Part shown: positions 16,214 through 25,425 of the stretch, piece by piece
Layout: every line of letters begins with the position of its first letter
How positions within the stretch are numbered: the first letter of the stretch is position 1
Source of the DNA: Sporosarcina sp. FSL K6-1508
GTDB lineage: Bacteria; Bacillota; Bacilli; Bacillales_A; Planococcaceae
DNA length: 64,000 nucleotides
Reading direction: 5' to 3'
Assembly (NCBI RefSeq): GCF_038007465.1
Contig: NZ_JBBOXF010000001.1
Location: 310,001-374,000, forward strand
Made by a program: the position numbers and the translations under genes
The notes under the pieces: model-generated
The model's database searches: none
The model's input: only the letters and a program-made list of their open reading frames with translations
What the model was told of the DNA's origin: nothing

Positions 16214-17242
16214 TCAGTCTTTATAGTGTTTTCCTTCGGCAGCTTTCATTAATCTGTTCATGACGGCGGCACCTACTCCAGCTAAGTTCGTTTTGACGGC
16301 GAGAATGATGTCTGCAACCGTCAAATCACATTCTCGAAGCGCACCGTATAAATTTGTTGCCATTGCTTCACTGTTGCCAGCCGGGCCTATTGCAAAATAC
16401 CAATCCACTGCTGGAACGTCCAGTTCATCCGGACCGATAAGAGCCACTTTCTTTCCTTCCGCATGAAGCGCATCAATCGCACTGCGAATTTTTTGTGCGT
16501 CGTCATCAATGATGTAAACAGGAGCTTCGGGTGCATAATGCAAATACTTCATGCCCGGAGAACGAGGCGCTTGTTCACCAGGTGATTTGCTGTCTGCTAT
16601 GACGTTGCCAATGACGCTTTCAATCATTTCTTGCGTCGTACCGCCCGGACGCAAAATAGTCGGTGGGACTGAAGTCATATCCAGAACGGTCGATTCAACA
16701 CCAACACCAGTCTGTCCACCGTCCAGAATGAGTGGAATAAGTCCTTCAAGATCTTTAAAAACGTGAGCTGCTTCTGTCGGACTCGGTTTCCCGCTCCGAT
16801 TGGCGCTGGGTGCAGCAAGTGGTTTGCCAAGTGCCCGCAGAAGCCCTAATGCAACCGGGTGATCGGGCATTCGGACACCGACTGTTTCAACGCCAGGTGT
16901 TACATTTTGTGCAATGATACCAGGTAATTTGTGGAAAACTAACGTAAGCGGGCCAGGCCAAAACGTATCCATCAGTTTTTCCGCGTCTGCGTTAACACCT
17001 GTTACATAGTTATACACTTCTTCTTTATTGCCAATATGTACGATAAGTGGATTGTCGGAAGGTCTCCCTTTCGCTTCGAAGATTTGCTGTACGGCGTGCT
17101 GGTCAGTTGCAAGAGCACCCAAACCGTACACCGTCTCCGTAGGAAAAGCGACGACGCCGCCGTTTTTCAATATATCCACAGCCTGTTTATATTTTTTTTC
17201 GTTATCCAGAAAGTTATCCACTGAAACCAATTTTGTTTCCAT
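16214..17242 (-). CDS. ywlC: L-threonylcarbamoyladenylate synthase (TsaC/Sua5 type)
   Basis: Makes threonylcarbamoyl-AMP from threonine, bicarbonate and ATP for the t6A tRNA modification. 342 residues: a YrdC domain (about 15-205) with FPTETVYGLGA, KGRPSDNPLIVH, FWPGPLTLV and PSANRSGKPSPT, followed by a C-terminal Sua5 domain. The two-domain length matches B. subtilis YwlC. METKLVSVDNFLDN at ATG 17242 is taken as start. It sits between spoIIR and mntP, the conserved order. Confidence 0.94.
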   Translation of the reverse strand: METKLVSVDNFLDNEKKYKQAVDILKNGGVVAFPTETVYGLGALATDQHAVQQIFEAKGRPSDNPLIVHIGNKEEVYNYVTGVNADAEKLMDTFWPGPLTLVFHKLPGIIAQNVTPGVETVGVRMPDHPVALGLLRALGKPLAAPSANRSGKPSPTEAAHVFKDLEGLIPLILDGGQTGVGVESTVLDMTSVPPTILRPGGTTQEMIESVIGNVIADSKSPGEQAPRSPGMKYLHYAPEAPVYIIDDDAQKIRSAIDALHAEGKKVALIGPDELDVPAVDWYFAIGPAGNSEAMATNLYGALRECDLTVADIILAVKTNLAGVGAAVMNRLMKAAEGKHYKD

Positions 17243-17302
17243 GAGTTAATCCCCCACTTATACACATTTTCTATTATTTATCCACAGATGTAGTTGATAA
17301 CT

Positions 17303-17860
17303 TTATGCAAATAGCCCTTTTATCCACTCCCAGACGAAAAAAGTGACTTTTTCCTCTTCTTCTTCTTTCTCATCCGGAAAACAGATTTTCGGGAATAGTG
17401 CACACCACCAGTTATCTCCGCGTCCGCTGCCAATTGTCAAAATGTAGGCGTCATATGTTGCTTGCGGGTGAACGAAGAGTCCCGAACGCTTGGGCGGAAA
17501 CAATGCCGCCTTCCGCTCAAGCGATATGGCGGTTCCGTTTGACTTCGACTTGGCTATTTCGATGATTGTACTTTCGAGCGCTGCCAAGTTATCCCCAAGT
17601 TCCTTTTTCGTCTTTGAACTATTGACCGCATTTTCGATGAGCGGTTGGATTTCATGTTGAATAGCTATTTTCACCCTTTGATCAGCAGGCGTATCGGAAT
17701 GAGCAAGCAGCCTGAAACGAATCGTATCATCTTCCTCTGCCGCCGTTGTAAATAGCGAGACAAGAGCCTGAATCATGATAAGTATGATGATGAATTCAAT
17801 ATAAGGCACCAATTTTTGAATTATAGTTTTCGTTCTATTAATCTCATAGTCTTGTAACAT
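17303..17860 (-). CDS. spoIIR: Stage II sporulation protein R
   Basis: Forespore-made, secreted signal that triggers SpoIIGA to process pro-sigma-E in the mother cell. 185 residues with one N-terminal membrane segment (IEFIIILIMIQALVSLF, about 21-37), then the SpoIIR domain with RLLAHSDTPADQRVK and ATYDAYILTIGSGRG followed by NWWCALFP. The C-terminus is acidic (EKEEEEEKV). ATG 17860 has AGGAGGGG 6 nt upstream, but that site is locked in an inverted repeat. Conserved neighbour of prmC and ywlC. Confidence 0.94.
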   Translation of the reverse strand: MLQDYEINRTKTIIQKLVPYIEFIIILIMIQALVSLFTTAAEEDDTIRFRLLAHSDTPADQRVKIAIQHEIQPLIENAVNSSKTKKELGDNLAALESTIIEIAKSKSNGTAISLERKAALFPPKRSGLFVHPQATYDAYILTIGSGRGDNWWCALFPKICFPDEKEEEEEKVTFFVWEWIKGLFA

Positions 17861-17865
17861 GTCTA

Positions 17866-17930
17866 TCCCCTCCTACTCTGCATTGTTGCCAGAGTAGGAG
17901 GGATTTATTCACGAGTCTCGCAAAATATCA
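17866..17930 (-). promoter_or_regulatory. RBS-masking hairpin and possible sigma-F promoter of spoIIR
   Basis: A 14-bp inverted repeat, TCCCTCCTACTCTG/CAGAGTAGGAGGGGA (17903-17890 with 17880-17866), starts just after the prmC stop and contains the spoIIR Shine-Dalgarno in its 3' arm. No T-run follows, so it does not look like a terminator. Upstream, TGATA (17930-17926) and GAATAAATC (17910-17902) are spaced by 15 nt, weakly like a sigma-F promoter; this part is tentative. Confidence 0.5.
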
Positions 17931-18759
17931 TTCGATCTTTTCCATTAATATCTTTTACCGTTTCAACTATAGCTTCCGGGAATGAGTCTTTGAACAACTT
18001 ATGCACAGCCGGTCCTTGCATATAGCCGATTTCAACTGCGATGAGGGAAGGCTTGTTCATAAGAGGCGGCAAGTTTTCGGCAAGTTTCCGATAAAAGTAT
18101 AGTCCGTCTTCATCCGCGAATAGAGCGTTGTGCGGTTCGTGATCGAGAACGATGCCTGACATCAGAGTCGCTTCTTCATGCGCGATATAGGGCGGATTTG
18201 ATAACACAACGTCCCATTTTTCCTGTGCAATGGGTGCAGTGAGGTCACCTTGAAGAAAATTGACATTCGCGCCGTTCGCTTTTGCATTGCCCTTCGCGAT
18301 TGCAAGCGCCCCTTCACTGATATCCGTTGCAGTAACGCTAGCTTCGGGCCATTCTTTTTTGATTGAAATCGCGATTGCGCCGCTACCCGTTCCGATATCG
18401 GCGATGCTAATCTTTTTAGTGGCGAAGAGTTTTTCACTTCGTTCAAGTGCACCGTAAACGAGTTCTTCCGTTTCTGGGCGCGGAATAAGAACATTTTCAT
18501 CAACTTTGAAGATGTAGCCGTAAAAACTTTCTTCACCGATGACATATTGAACAGGTTTCCCTTCGAGCAGTTCAGTGGTTTTATCCCAAAAGCTTTTGTG
18601 CTGGGCAGCCGTAAGCGGTTCGCGCAAATCAGCAAGTAAAGAAGCCCTGGACTTGTTTGTGATGAATTCCATGAGAAGTTGCGCCGCATTCGGTTCATGC
18701 CCTTTTTTTTCTAATAAAGAAGAAGCCCGCTGGAGAGCTTCATAAATTTTTTCAGTCAT
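17905..18759 (-). CDS. prmC: Release factor glutamine methyltransferase
   Basis: Methylates the GGQ glutamine of release factors using SAM. 284 residues: N-terminal helical domain (1-75), then a Rossmann methyltransferase with ADIGTGSGAIAIS (SAM loop) and the catalytic NPPY in VVLSNPPYIAHEE. It starts inside the 3' end of prfA (8-bp overlap), pairing the enzyme with its substrate RF1 as in most bacteria. Confidence 0.96.
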   Translation of the reverse strand: MTEKIYEALQRASSLLEKKGHEPNAAQLLMEFITNKSRASLLADLREPLTAAQHKSFWDKTTELLEGKPVQYVIGEESFYGYIFKVDENVLIPRPETEELVYGALERSEKLFATKKISIADIGTGSGAIAISIKKEWPEASVTATDISEGALAIAKGNAKANGANVNFLQGDLTAPIAQEKWDVVLSNPPYIAHEEATLMSGIVLDHEPHNALFADEDGLYFYRKLAENLPPLMNKPSLIAVEIGYMQGPAVHKLFKDSFPEAIVETVKDINGKDRMIFCETRE

Positions 18760-19828
18760 TGCGATCCAAGCTTTCCAGGCGATATGCCTGTTCTTCTAGA
18801 ATAAGTGCATCGATGACATCATCGAGTTTTCCTTCGATAATTTGATCGAGTTTCTGAATGGTCAAGCCTATACGGTGATCGGTCACCCTGTTTTGTGGGA
18901 AGTTGTATGTGCGTATCCGCTCTGAACGGTCACCTGTACCGACTGCTGATTTTCTTTTTTCATCGTACTCGTCTTGTATTTCACGTGTGAATTTATCGGA
19001 AACACGCGCCCGTAATACTTTCATTGCTTTTTCTTTATTTTTGATTTGCGATTTTTCATCTTGAATCGAGACGGTGATACCAGTTGGAAGATGTGTCAAT
19101 CGGACAGCGGACATCGTTGTGTTGACCGATTGGCCTCCAGGACCTGATGATGCATAGGTATCTGTTCGTATATCTTTTTCATGGATGACAATTTCAACTT
19201 CTTCCGCTTCAGGAAGGCATGCGACGGTCGCTGTCGACGTATGCGTACGCCCGCCGGATTCAGTTTCCGGTACCCGTTGCACGCGGTGTGCCCCGTTTTC
19301 ATATTTCAATTTCGAGTAGGCGCCTGTTCCATTTATCAGGAAAATAATTTCTTTAAAGCCGCCGAGTTCTGTCGGGGATGAATCCAACACTTCAACTTTC
19401 CAATGATTCATTTCCGCATAGCGGCTGTACATGCGGAATAAGCTACCGGCGAATAGCGCCGCCTCATCACCGCCTGCTGCCCCCCGAATTTCCATGATGA
19501 CGTTTTTATTATCGTTCGGATCTTTCGGCACAAGCAATATTTTCAGTTTTTCCTCAAATGACTCAATACTATCTTCAAGCTCGGATACTTCCATTTTGAC
19601 GAGTTCTTTCATGTCATCGTCAAGATGTTCGTTCAGCATTTCTTTAGCGTTTTTAAGTTCCGTTTTTGCACTTTTATAGCCACGATACGTTTCGACTTTT
19701 TCCTGCAAACCGGATTGTTCTATTGAATACTCGCGAAGCTTTGTCATATCACTTACTACCGCTGGATCACTGAGCATTTCATTCAGATGATCATATCGGT
19801 CTTCTACTGCTTGTAACCTTTCAAACAT
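18752..19828 (-). CDS. prfA: Peptide chain release factor 1
   Basis: Recognises UAA and UAG stop codons and triggers peptide release. 358 residues from ATG 19828 (MFERLQAVEDRYDHL), 6 nt after AGGTG; a GTG three codons earlier is less well placed. The codon-reading region is RVPETESGGRTHTS and the catalytic GGQ lies in YASSGPGGQSVNTT. Normal length. Co-transcribed with prmC. Confidence 0.97.
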   Translation of the reverse strand: MFERLQAVEDRYDHLNEMLSDPAVVSDMTKLREYSIEQSGLQEKVETYRGYKSAKTELKNAKEMLNEHLDDDMKELVKMEVSELEDSIESFEEKLKILLVPKDPNDNKNVIMEIRGAAGGDEAALFAGSLFRMYSRYAEMNHWKVEVLDSSPTELGGFKEIIFLINGTGAYSKLKYENGAHRVQRVPETESGGRTHTSTATVACLPEAEEVEIVIHEKDIRTDTYASSGPGGQSVNTTMSAVRLTHLPTGITVSIQDEKSQIKNKEKAMKVLRARVSDKFTREIQDEYDEKRKSAVGTGDRSERIRTYNFPQNRVTDHRIGLTIQKLDQIIEGKLDDVIDALILEEQAYRLESLDRND

Positions 19829-20043
19829 TGTGGACACCTCATTTTCAGGACTGTTTTGTACGTTTATTGTACGTGAATTTGCTTGGTAAATACAGTTATT
19901 TCACTGCTGCTGACGTTCTTGGGCAGTTGGATGAAGTTCAGTGGAAATGTGATTAACTTGTCAACGTCTTTGCAGAAGGTGACAACGTTTCAGTAAAAGT
20001 AGACAGCGCCTCCAAGAAACCTATCACCACCCGCTAGTCAACT

Positions 20044-20075
20044 AAAAAGCCCGCCCGGTTCTCTGCCGGACGGGC
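20044..20075 (-). terminator. Intrinsic terminator after tdk
   Basis: GC-rich stem GCCCG-C-CCGG / CCGG-A-CGGGC (20049-20075) followed on the minus strand by TTTTT. Between it and prfA (to 19828) about 215 bp hold no gene and no clear promoter. Confidence 0.85.
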
Positions 20076-20086
20076 CATAATTGTGA

Positions 20087-20695
20087 TTATCCTTTTGCAA
20101 TTGCTGCAGCCGCCGTTACACCTTTTGGCACTTCATGATGCTTGCGGCATCGTGGTTCGTAGGCTTCTGAGGCACCTACCAGGATGATAGGATCATCATA
20201 GCCGGCAGGTATGCCGTTAATGAGCCGTTGTGTTCTGCTCGAAGGCGAGCCGCATACCGTGCAGACAGCTTGCAGTTTCGTTACGTGTTCGGCAACTGCC
20301 ATAAGACGAGGCATCGGTCCGAATGGTTCGCCGCGGAAATCCTGATCAAGTCCTGCGACGATAACACGGAATCCGCGATTTGCCAATTCCATCACCACGT
20401 CGACGATACCTTCGTCAAAAAATTGAGCTTCGTCGATAGCGATGACGTCATAATCATCGGTAACAAACTGCTCAATATGATTTGAGTTGGCGATAGGATT
20501 TGCGATAACAGTTGTCCCATTATGGCTGACGACGGCTTCTTCGCTGAAACGATCATCGATTTCCGGTTTAAATACCACGATTTTCTGTTTGGCAAACTGC
20601 GATCGTCTAATCCGCCTGATTAATTCCTCAGACTTCCCCGAAAACATACTGCCGCAAATGACTTCTATCCAACCGCCTTGCATAGCTGCGTACAT
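20087..20695 (-). CDS. tdk: Thymidine kinase
   Basis: Phosphorylates thymidine in nucleotide salvage. 202 residues of the small zinc-containing type: P-loop ICGSMFSGKSEELIRR, the conserved IDEAQFFDEGI, and the zinc site CTVCG plus a later RCRKHH. GGAAGGAG precedes ATG 20695. Transcribed alone from its own promoter and followed by a terminator. Confidence 0.96.
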   Translation of the reverse strand: MYAAMQGGWIEVICGSMFSGKSEELIRRIRRSQFAKQKIVVFKPEIDDRFSEEAVVSHNGTTVIANPIANSNHIEQFVTDDYDVIAIDEAQFFDEGIVDVVMELANRGFRVIVAGLDQDFRGEPFGPMPRLMAVAEHVTKLQAVCTVCGSPSSRTQRLINGIPAGYDDPIILVGASEAYEPRCRKHHEVPKGVTAAAAIAKG

Positions 20696-20715
20696 GTTGT
20701 ATCTCCTTCCAATTG

Positions 20716-20744
20716 CATATATAGAGTAATTTCTTTATTGTCAG
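20716..20744 (-). promoter_or_regulatory. Probable sigma-A promoter of tdk
   Basis: Minus strand CTGACA (20744-20739), 17-nt spacer, TATATG (20721-20716). Predicted start near 20709 leaves a very short leader before the tdk ribosome site. Confidence 0.6.
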
Positions 20745-20931
20745 TGGACTATCTATCATACCCGAAAAGATGACGAATTTAACGTCTTTTATTTCGGGCC
20801 TGAATATGTTATGTAGAGTTTCCCACAAGAATGAAAGTATAAGTGCCTGTTCTGAGGCTCGGAGTCTGGACATGAGATTTTAACATCCGCACGTTATCCA
20901 CAGGGCAAGAATTTTATAATTTCCTGTTCAA

Positions 20932-20971
20932 AAAGAAATACCCGCCCGGCGCATGTGCACCTGACGGGTAT
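20932..20971 (-). terminator. Intrinsic terminator after rpmE
   Basis: Outer stem ATACCCG/CGGGTAT (20938-20944 with 20965-20971), further pairing inside, followed on the minus strand by TTCTTTTT. Confidence 0.75.
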
Positions 20972-20981
20972 CCTGAAGACC

Positions 20982-21212
20982 TTACTCTTGGCCTTCTTCT
21001 TCGCGGCCTTCTTCTTTGAGACCATATTTTTTGTTGAAGCGGTCGACACGTCCGTCCGCTTGAGCAAATTTCTGGCGTCCAGTGTAGAATGGGTGGCATT
21101 CCGAACAAACTTCAATTCGGATGTCTTCTCTTACAGAACCTGTTTCAAATGTGTTACCACATGAACAAGTAACAGTTGCTACTTTATAAGCTGGATGAAT
21201 TGCTGCTTTCAT
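20982..21212 (-). CDS. rpmE: Ribosomal protein L31 (zinc-binding type)
   Basis: Bridges the large subunit to the head of the small subunit. 76 residues starting MKAAIHPAYKVATVTCSCGN; cysteines in CSCG and CSECHPFYTG form the zinc ribbon of the C+ type. The C-terminal tail GREEEGQE is acidic. GAAGGGAGAG lies upstream of ATG 21212. In between rho and tdk as in B. subtilis. About 65 bp upstream a perfect palindrome, ACACGGTCCGTGT (21273-21285), may be an operator. Confidence 0.96.
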   Translation of the reverse strand: MKAAIHPAYKVATVTCSCGNTFETGSVREDIRIEVCSECHPFYTGRQKFAQADGRVDRFNKKYGLKEEGREEEGQE

Positions 21213-21409
21213 CAATCTCTCTCCCTTCGCCCTGAACCATCTGGTACAGAGTTATATTATAAGACTGATGCCTTACACGGTCCGTGTTCGTCAACCGCAT
21301 ATGCACGCAGATAGTACTCAAGTTACTTCAAATATTATATCAAGTTTTAGTGTCATATGCAACTATTTTAATTAGATACTGTATACAGTGAGTTATTAAA
21401 TCACATTGA

Positions 21410-21575
21410 ATTCGCTACGGCGCTTGGGGATGCCTCCCCCCCTAAGCGAGGGTACTGAAAAAGTACGATTTCCTTCAATCCCGTTGATTTCCGTTCCGAG
21501 CGGACGCGTTCCTGTGGGGTCTTCAGCTCGTGCTGTTCCCGCTGGAGTCGCCGCTCTCCACTACAATTAACTAGT
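21410..21575. repeat. Intergenic repeat remnants between rho and rpmE
   Basis: The first part (about 21418-21450, GCGCTTGGGGATGCCTCCC) resembles both arms of the inverted pair at 53388-53735. The second part (about 21488-21565) contains TCCGTTCCGAGCGGACGCG and CCCGCTGGAGTCGCCGC, in the style of dispersed Bacillales repeats. The remaining bases from 21216 to 21628 show no gene. Confidence 0.6.
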
Positions 21576-21628
21576 TCTTACTATAAAAAAGAAATTTTTC
21601 AGTGGCTTTTTCTATAAGCTAGACTCTC

Positions 21629-22912
21629 TTACAGAAGCCCTTTACCGTTACGATGGGCTTTCATCTCTTCATTTAGTTTGTCGAAGAACTCTTCGTTTGT
21701 TTTTGTCAGACGCAACTTTTTCAGGAAGCGTTCTGCAAAGTCATGCGAGTCGGAAAATGTTTTGCGGATGGCCCATAACTTTTCAAGCTGGTCAGCGGGA
21801 ATGAGTAACTCTTCTTTCCGTGTACCTGAGCGGCGTATGTCGAGCGCCGGGAAGATCCGTCGTTCTGCAAGGTTGCGGTCAAGATGCAATTCCATATTGC
21901 CCGTTCCTTTGAATTCTTCGTAGATGACCTCATCCATGCGTGAGCCTGTGTCGATCAAAGCCGTCGCAAGAATGGTCAAGCTTCCGCCTTCTTCAAGATT
22001 ACGTGCTGCTCCGAAGAATCGTTTCGGACGGTGGAATGCAGCCGGGTCGATACCACCGGACAGCGTGCGTCCGCTTGATGGAATGACAAGGTTATAAGCA
22101 CGCGCAAGTCGCGTGATGGAATCCATAAGAATGATAACATCGCGTTTATGTTCTACCAGTCGCATCGCCCGTTCCAAGACGAGTTCCGCCACTTTTACAT
22201 GGTTTTCCGGCAGTTCATCGAATGTTGAACTGACGACGTCGGCCTTGACAGACCTTTCGATGTCAGTCACTTCTTCTGGTCTTTCATCGATCAGCAGAAC
22301 GATTAGTTCCGCTTCAGGATGGTTCCGTGTAATGGAATTTGCGATTTCCTTCAACAACAATGTTTTCCCCGCTTTTGGCGGAGCAGCAATGAGCCCACGC
22401 TGACCGAATCCGACCGGCGAAATCAGGTCCATAATACGTGTCGACAATTTAAACGGATCCACTTCCAGTTTGATATGGCGGTCTGGATAGAGCGGTGTAA
22501 GCGCCGGGAAATGCACGCGTTCACGGGCTACTTCGGGATCTTCGCCATTTACTGCTTCAACTTGCAATAGACCGTAATAACGTTCAGATTCCTTTGGAGG
22601 ACGGACTTTTCCACTCACTTTATCACCATTCCGCAAATCGAATCGGCGGATTTGTGAAGCGGATATATAGATATCTTCCGAACTCGGTGAATAGTTGATT
22701 GGACGAAGGAAGCCATAACCCTCAGATTGGATAATTTCAAGGACACCTTCCATGAAAAAGTAGCCTTCCTGTTCAGCCCTTGATTTCAATATGGAAAAAA
22801 TGAGTTCCTTTTTTGTAAGTTTGCTGTAATAGGCAATTTTGTATTCTTTGGCAAGGGCATATAACTCTTTTAAGATCATATTCTCCAACGCCGATATTGT
22901 TAGCACTGTCAT
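21629..22912 (-). CDS. rho: Transcription termination factor Rho
   Basis: Hexameric RNA-dependent ATPase that terminates transcription. 427 residues: N-terminal helix bundle, cold-shock RNA-binding domain with GVLEIIQSEGYGFLRP, P-loop AAPPKAGKT, Walker B LLIDERPEEVTD, Q-loop and R-loop region SGGIDPAAFHRPKRFFGAAR. ATG 22912 is 8 nt after GAGTGG; two GTG codons lie upstream. Single gene between glpX and rpmE. Confidence 0.97.
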   Translation of the reverse strand: MTVLTISALENMILKELYALAKEYKIAYYSKLTKKELIFSILKSRAEQEGYFFMEGVLEIIQSEGYGFLRPINYSPSSEDIYISASQIRRFDLRNGDKVSGKVRPPKESERYYGLLQVEAVNGEDPEVARERVHFPALTPLYPDRHIKLEVDPFKLSTRIMDLISPVGFGQRGLIAAPPKAGKTLLLKEIANSITRNHPEAELIVLLIDERPEEVTDIERSVKADVVSSTFDELPENHVKVAELVLERAMRLVEHKRDVIILMDSITRLARAYNLVIPSSGRTLSGGIDPAAFHRPKRFFGAARNLEEGGSLTILATALIDTGSRMDEVIYEEFKGTGNMELHLDRNLAERRIFPALDIRRSGTRKEELLIPADQLEKLWAIRKTFSDSHDFAERFLKKLRLTKTNEEFFDKLNEEMKAHRNGKGLL

Positions 22913-22981
22913 CTTTCGCACCACTCTTTAGGTTTAATGGGTTAAATTTTTGAGGTTAATCTAGGAAGGTAGTTCATAATG

Positions 22982-23022
22982 ATGTATCCGGAAGCCCACT
23001 TTGCGCAGGCTTCCGGATACAT
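22982..23022. terminator. Strong inverted repeat between glpX and rho
   Basis: Perfect 15-bp stem ATGTATCCGGAAGCC/GGCTTCCGGATACAT around an 11-nt loop. There is no T-run on either side, so it may be a terminator working with Rho, a processing site, or a leader element of rho. Confidence 0.5.
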
Positions 23023-23077
23023 ATAGGTCTTCCTGTACGAGCGAAGATGCCCGATTTGCACCGGGCGATGAGCTCTA

Positions 23078-24043
23078 TCAGTCTTGCATGACGAGCAGAG
23101 GTTTTTTCTCCATGCTGTGTCGGCCTTCAACAAAACGAATTGTGCCTGACTTTGAACGCATGACTAATGAGTGTGTTTCGCTATAACCGCCTTTAAACTG
23201 GACGCCGCGAAGAAGTTCTCCGTCTGTTACACCAGTTGCAGCGAATATCGCGTCGTCGCCTTTAACGAGGTCGTCCATGTAAAGCACTTTATCGACATCG
23301 ATGCCCATTTTGATGCAACGCTCACGTTCTGCATCATTCGAAGGTACGAGACGACCTTGAATTTCACCGCCAAGGCATTTCAGTCCAACTGCAGCGATAA
23401 CGCCTTCTGGTGCTCCGCCGAGTCCGAATAGAATGTCCACTCCGGTTTCATCGAAGGCAGTATTAATTGCTGCCGCAACGTCTCCGTCATTGATAAGCTT
23501 GATACGTGCGCCTGCAGCCCGGATTTCTTCGATAATAGCTGTGTGACGCTCCCTGTTAAGGACAGTTGCAACTATGTCTCCGATATCTTTGTTTTTAGCC
23601 TTGGCAACAGCCATTAGGTTTTCCGTCACGGATGCATCGATATCGACTTTACCAACCGCTTCAGGACCGACAGCGATTTTGTTCATATACATATCCGGTG
23701 CATGTAGCAAATTCCCTTTATCCGCAATCGCAATGACTGCGAGTGCGTTCCAGCCACCTGCTGCAACAATATTTGTTCCTTCAAGCGGGTCAACAGCGAC
23801 ATCCACTTCAGGACCTGATCCGGTTCCTAGCTCTTCACCAATATAAAGCATTGGTGCTTCATCCATTTCCCCTTCACCTATTACAACAACCCCTTGCATC
23901 GGGATTGTGTCAAATACCGTACGCATTGCTGTTGTTGCGGCGTCATCCGCCTCATTTTTCAAACCGCGACCCATCCAGCGTGAAGCTGATACTGCCGCCG
24001 CTTCTGTGACACGAACTAATTCCATCGATAAACTGCGTTCCAT
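23078..24043 (-). CDS. glpX: Fructose-1,6-bisphosphatase class II
   Basis: Dephosphorylates fructose 1,6-bisphosphate in gluconeogenesis. 321 residues from ATG 24043 (MERSLSMELVRVTEAAA), with AGGAGG 8 nt upstream; the open frame further upstream is not used. Metal-site motifs GEGEMDEAPMLYIGE and DPLEGTN are visible, plus GLGGAPEGVIAA. Neighbour of murA and rho as in B. subtilis ywjI. Confidence 0.95.
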   Translation of the reverse strand: MERSLSMELVRVTEAAAVSASRWMGRGLKNEADDAATTAMRTVFDTIPMQGVVVIGEGEMDEAPMLYIGEELGTGSGPEVDVAVDPLEGTNIVAAGGWNALAVIAIADKGNLLHAPDMYMNKIAVGPEAVGKVDIDASVTENLMAVAKAKNKDIGDIVATVLNRERHTAIIEEIRAAGARIKLINDGDVAAAINTAFDETGVDILFGLGGAPEGVIAAVGLKCLGGEIQGRLVPSNDAERERCIKMGIDVDKVLYMDDLVKGDDAIFAATGVTDGELLRGVQFKGGYSETHSLVMRSKSGTIRFVEGRHSMEKKPLLVMQD

Positions 24044-24128
24044 TTGTGTTCCTCCTGATGTATGGGTAACCCCATAAGTTTTGCCACTCTGATTAATTAT
24101 AACATAATCATTTCTTGCGCTTTGCTGT

Positions 24129-25406
24129 TCATTCGCCCACGATTGCTTCTTTCGAAACCGACACTTTCCGGATATCCGCCCCAATTCCTTGAAGTTTTTC
24201 GATGAGGGAACCATATCCGCGCTCGATATGTTGAATTTCTTGTACTTCCGTCACTCCGTCTGCAATGAGTCCCGCTAGAACAAGCGCTGCCCCGGCGCGA
24301 AGGTCGGATGCTCGTACCGTTGCTGCTTGAAGCGGCGTTGGCCCAGCCAAAATCGCTGACCGTCCTTCGACACGCGCATCGGCATTCATTCTTGTAAGTT
24401 CATCGATTTGTTTAAATCTGGCCGAATAAACCGTATCCGTAATGACGGAAGGTCCAGCTGCTTGTGTCAGCAATACGGAAAATGGTTGTTGAAGATCCGT
24501 CGGAAAACCTGGATAAACAAGCGTTTTTACATCGACAGCCTGCAGATTTCTCGATTTCGGAATGAAAATTTGTTCTTCACCTTCAACAATATCAACGCCC
24601 ATTTCACGAAGTTTTGCTGTAAGTGCCTCAACATGGAACGGGATGACATTGTCGATTGTAATGCCATCGCCCGCTGCTGCAGCCATAATCATGAAAGTGC
24701 CAGCTTCAATTCGATCGGGAATAATCGTATGTTTTGTACCGTGGAGTTTTTCCACGCCATCTATTCGAATGACATTCGTTCCTGCGCCCTTAATTTTCGC
24801 ACCCATATTGGACAGCAGTGTAGCGACGTCAATGATTTCAGGTTCTTTTGCCGCATTCTCGATTGTCGTACGACCTGTTGCGAGAACTGCAGCAAGCATA
24901 ATATTAATAGTCGCGCCAACACTAATAACGTCCAAATAAATTTTTGCGCCGCGTAATTCATCGGCACGCAAATAGATGGCGCCATGTTCGTTGGTCACTT
25001 TTGCACCAAGCGCTTCGAAACCTTTAATATGCTGATCAATCGGCCTCGGCCCTAGATGACAACCGCCTGGCAGACCGATAACCGCATTTTTAAATCTGCC
25101 CAGCATTGCGCCCATCATATAATAAGATGCACGAAGTTTTTTTACATTGCCGTTTGGAAGCGGCATCGAAATCATTTCTGTTGGATCAATCGTCATCGTT
25201 CCTTTATTAAACTCAACTTTCCCACCTATATCTTCAAGCAGTGCCTGAAGGGTAGATACATCAGAAATTTCCGGAAGTCCTTCGATCGTGACGGGAGAAT
25301 CAGCCAGAATAGAAGCAGGAATAAGTGCAACTGCACTGTTTTTAGCACCACTTACCTTAATTGACCCTTGTAATGGTTTGCCGCCTGTTATTTTATAAAC
25401 GTCCAT
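24129..25406 (-). CDS. murA: UDP-N-acetylglucosamine 1-carboxyvinyltransferase (MurAB/MurZ type)
   Basis: First committed step of peptidoglycan precursor synthesis: adds enolpyruvate to UDP-GlcNAc. 425 residues from ATG 25406 with GGAGAG upstream. N-terminal ISGAKNS-like motif is VSGAKNSAVALIPAS; the catalytic, fosfomycin-reactive cysteine is in PGGCHLGPRPIDQHIKG. Its position between tal and glpX corresponds to the second B. subtilis paralogue, murAB; the other copy should lie near the atp operon elsewhere. Confidence 0.95.
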   Translation of the reverse strand: MDVYKITGGKPLQGSIKVSGAKNSAVALIPASILADSPVTIEGLPEISDVSTLQALLEDIGGKVEFNKGTMTIDPTEMISMPLPNGNVKKLRASYYMMGAMLGRFKNAVIGLPGGCHLGPRPIDQHIKGFEALGAKVTNEHGAIYLRADELRGAKIYLDVISVGATINIMLAAVLATGRTTIENAAKEPEIIDVATLLSNMGAKIKGAGTNVIRIDGVEKLHGTKHTIIPDRIEAGTFMIMAAAAGDGITIDNVIPFHVEALTAKLREMGVDIVEGEEQIFIPKSRNLQAVDVKTLVYPGFPTDLQQPFSVLLTQAAGPSVITDTVYSARFKQIDELTRMNADARVEGRSAILAGPTPLQAATVRASDLRAGAALVLAGLIADGVTEVQEIQHIERGYGSLIEKLQGIGADIRKVSVSKEAIVGE

Positions 25407-25425
25407 ATTACTCTCCTTCGATGCC

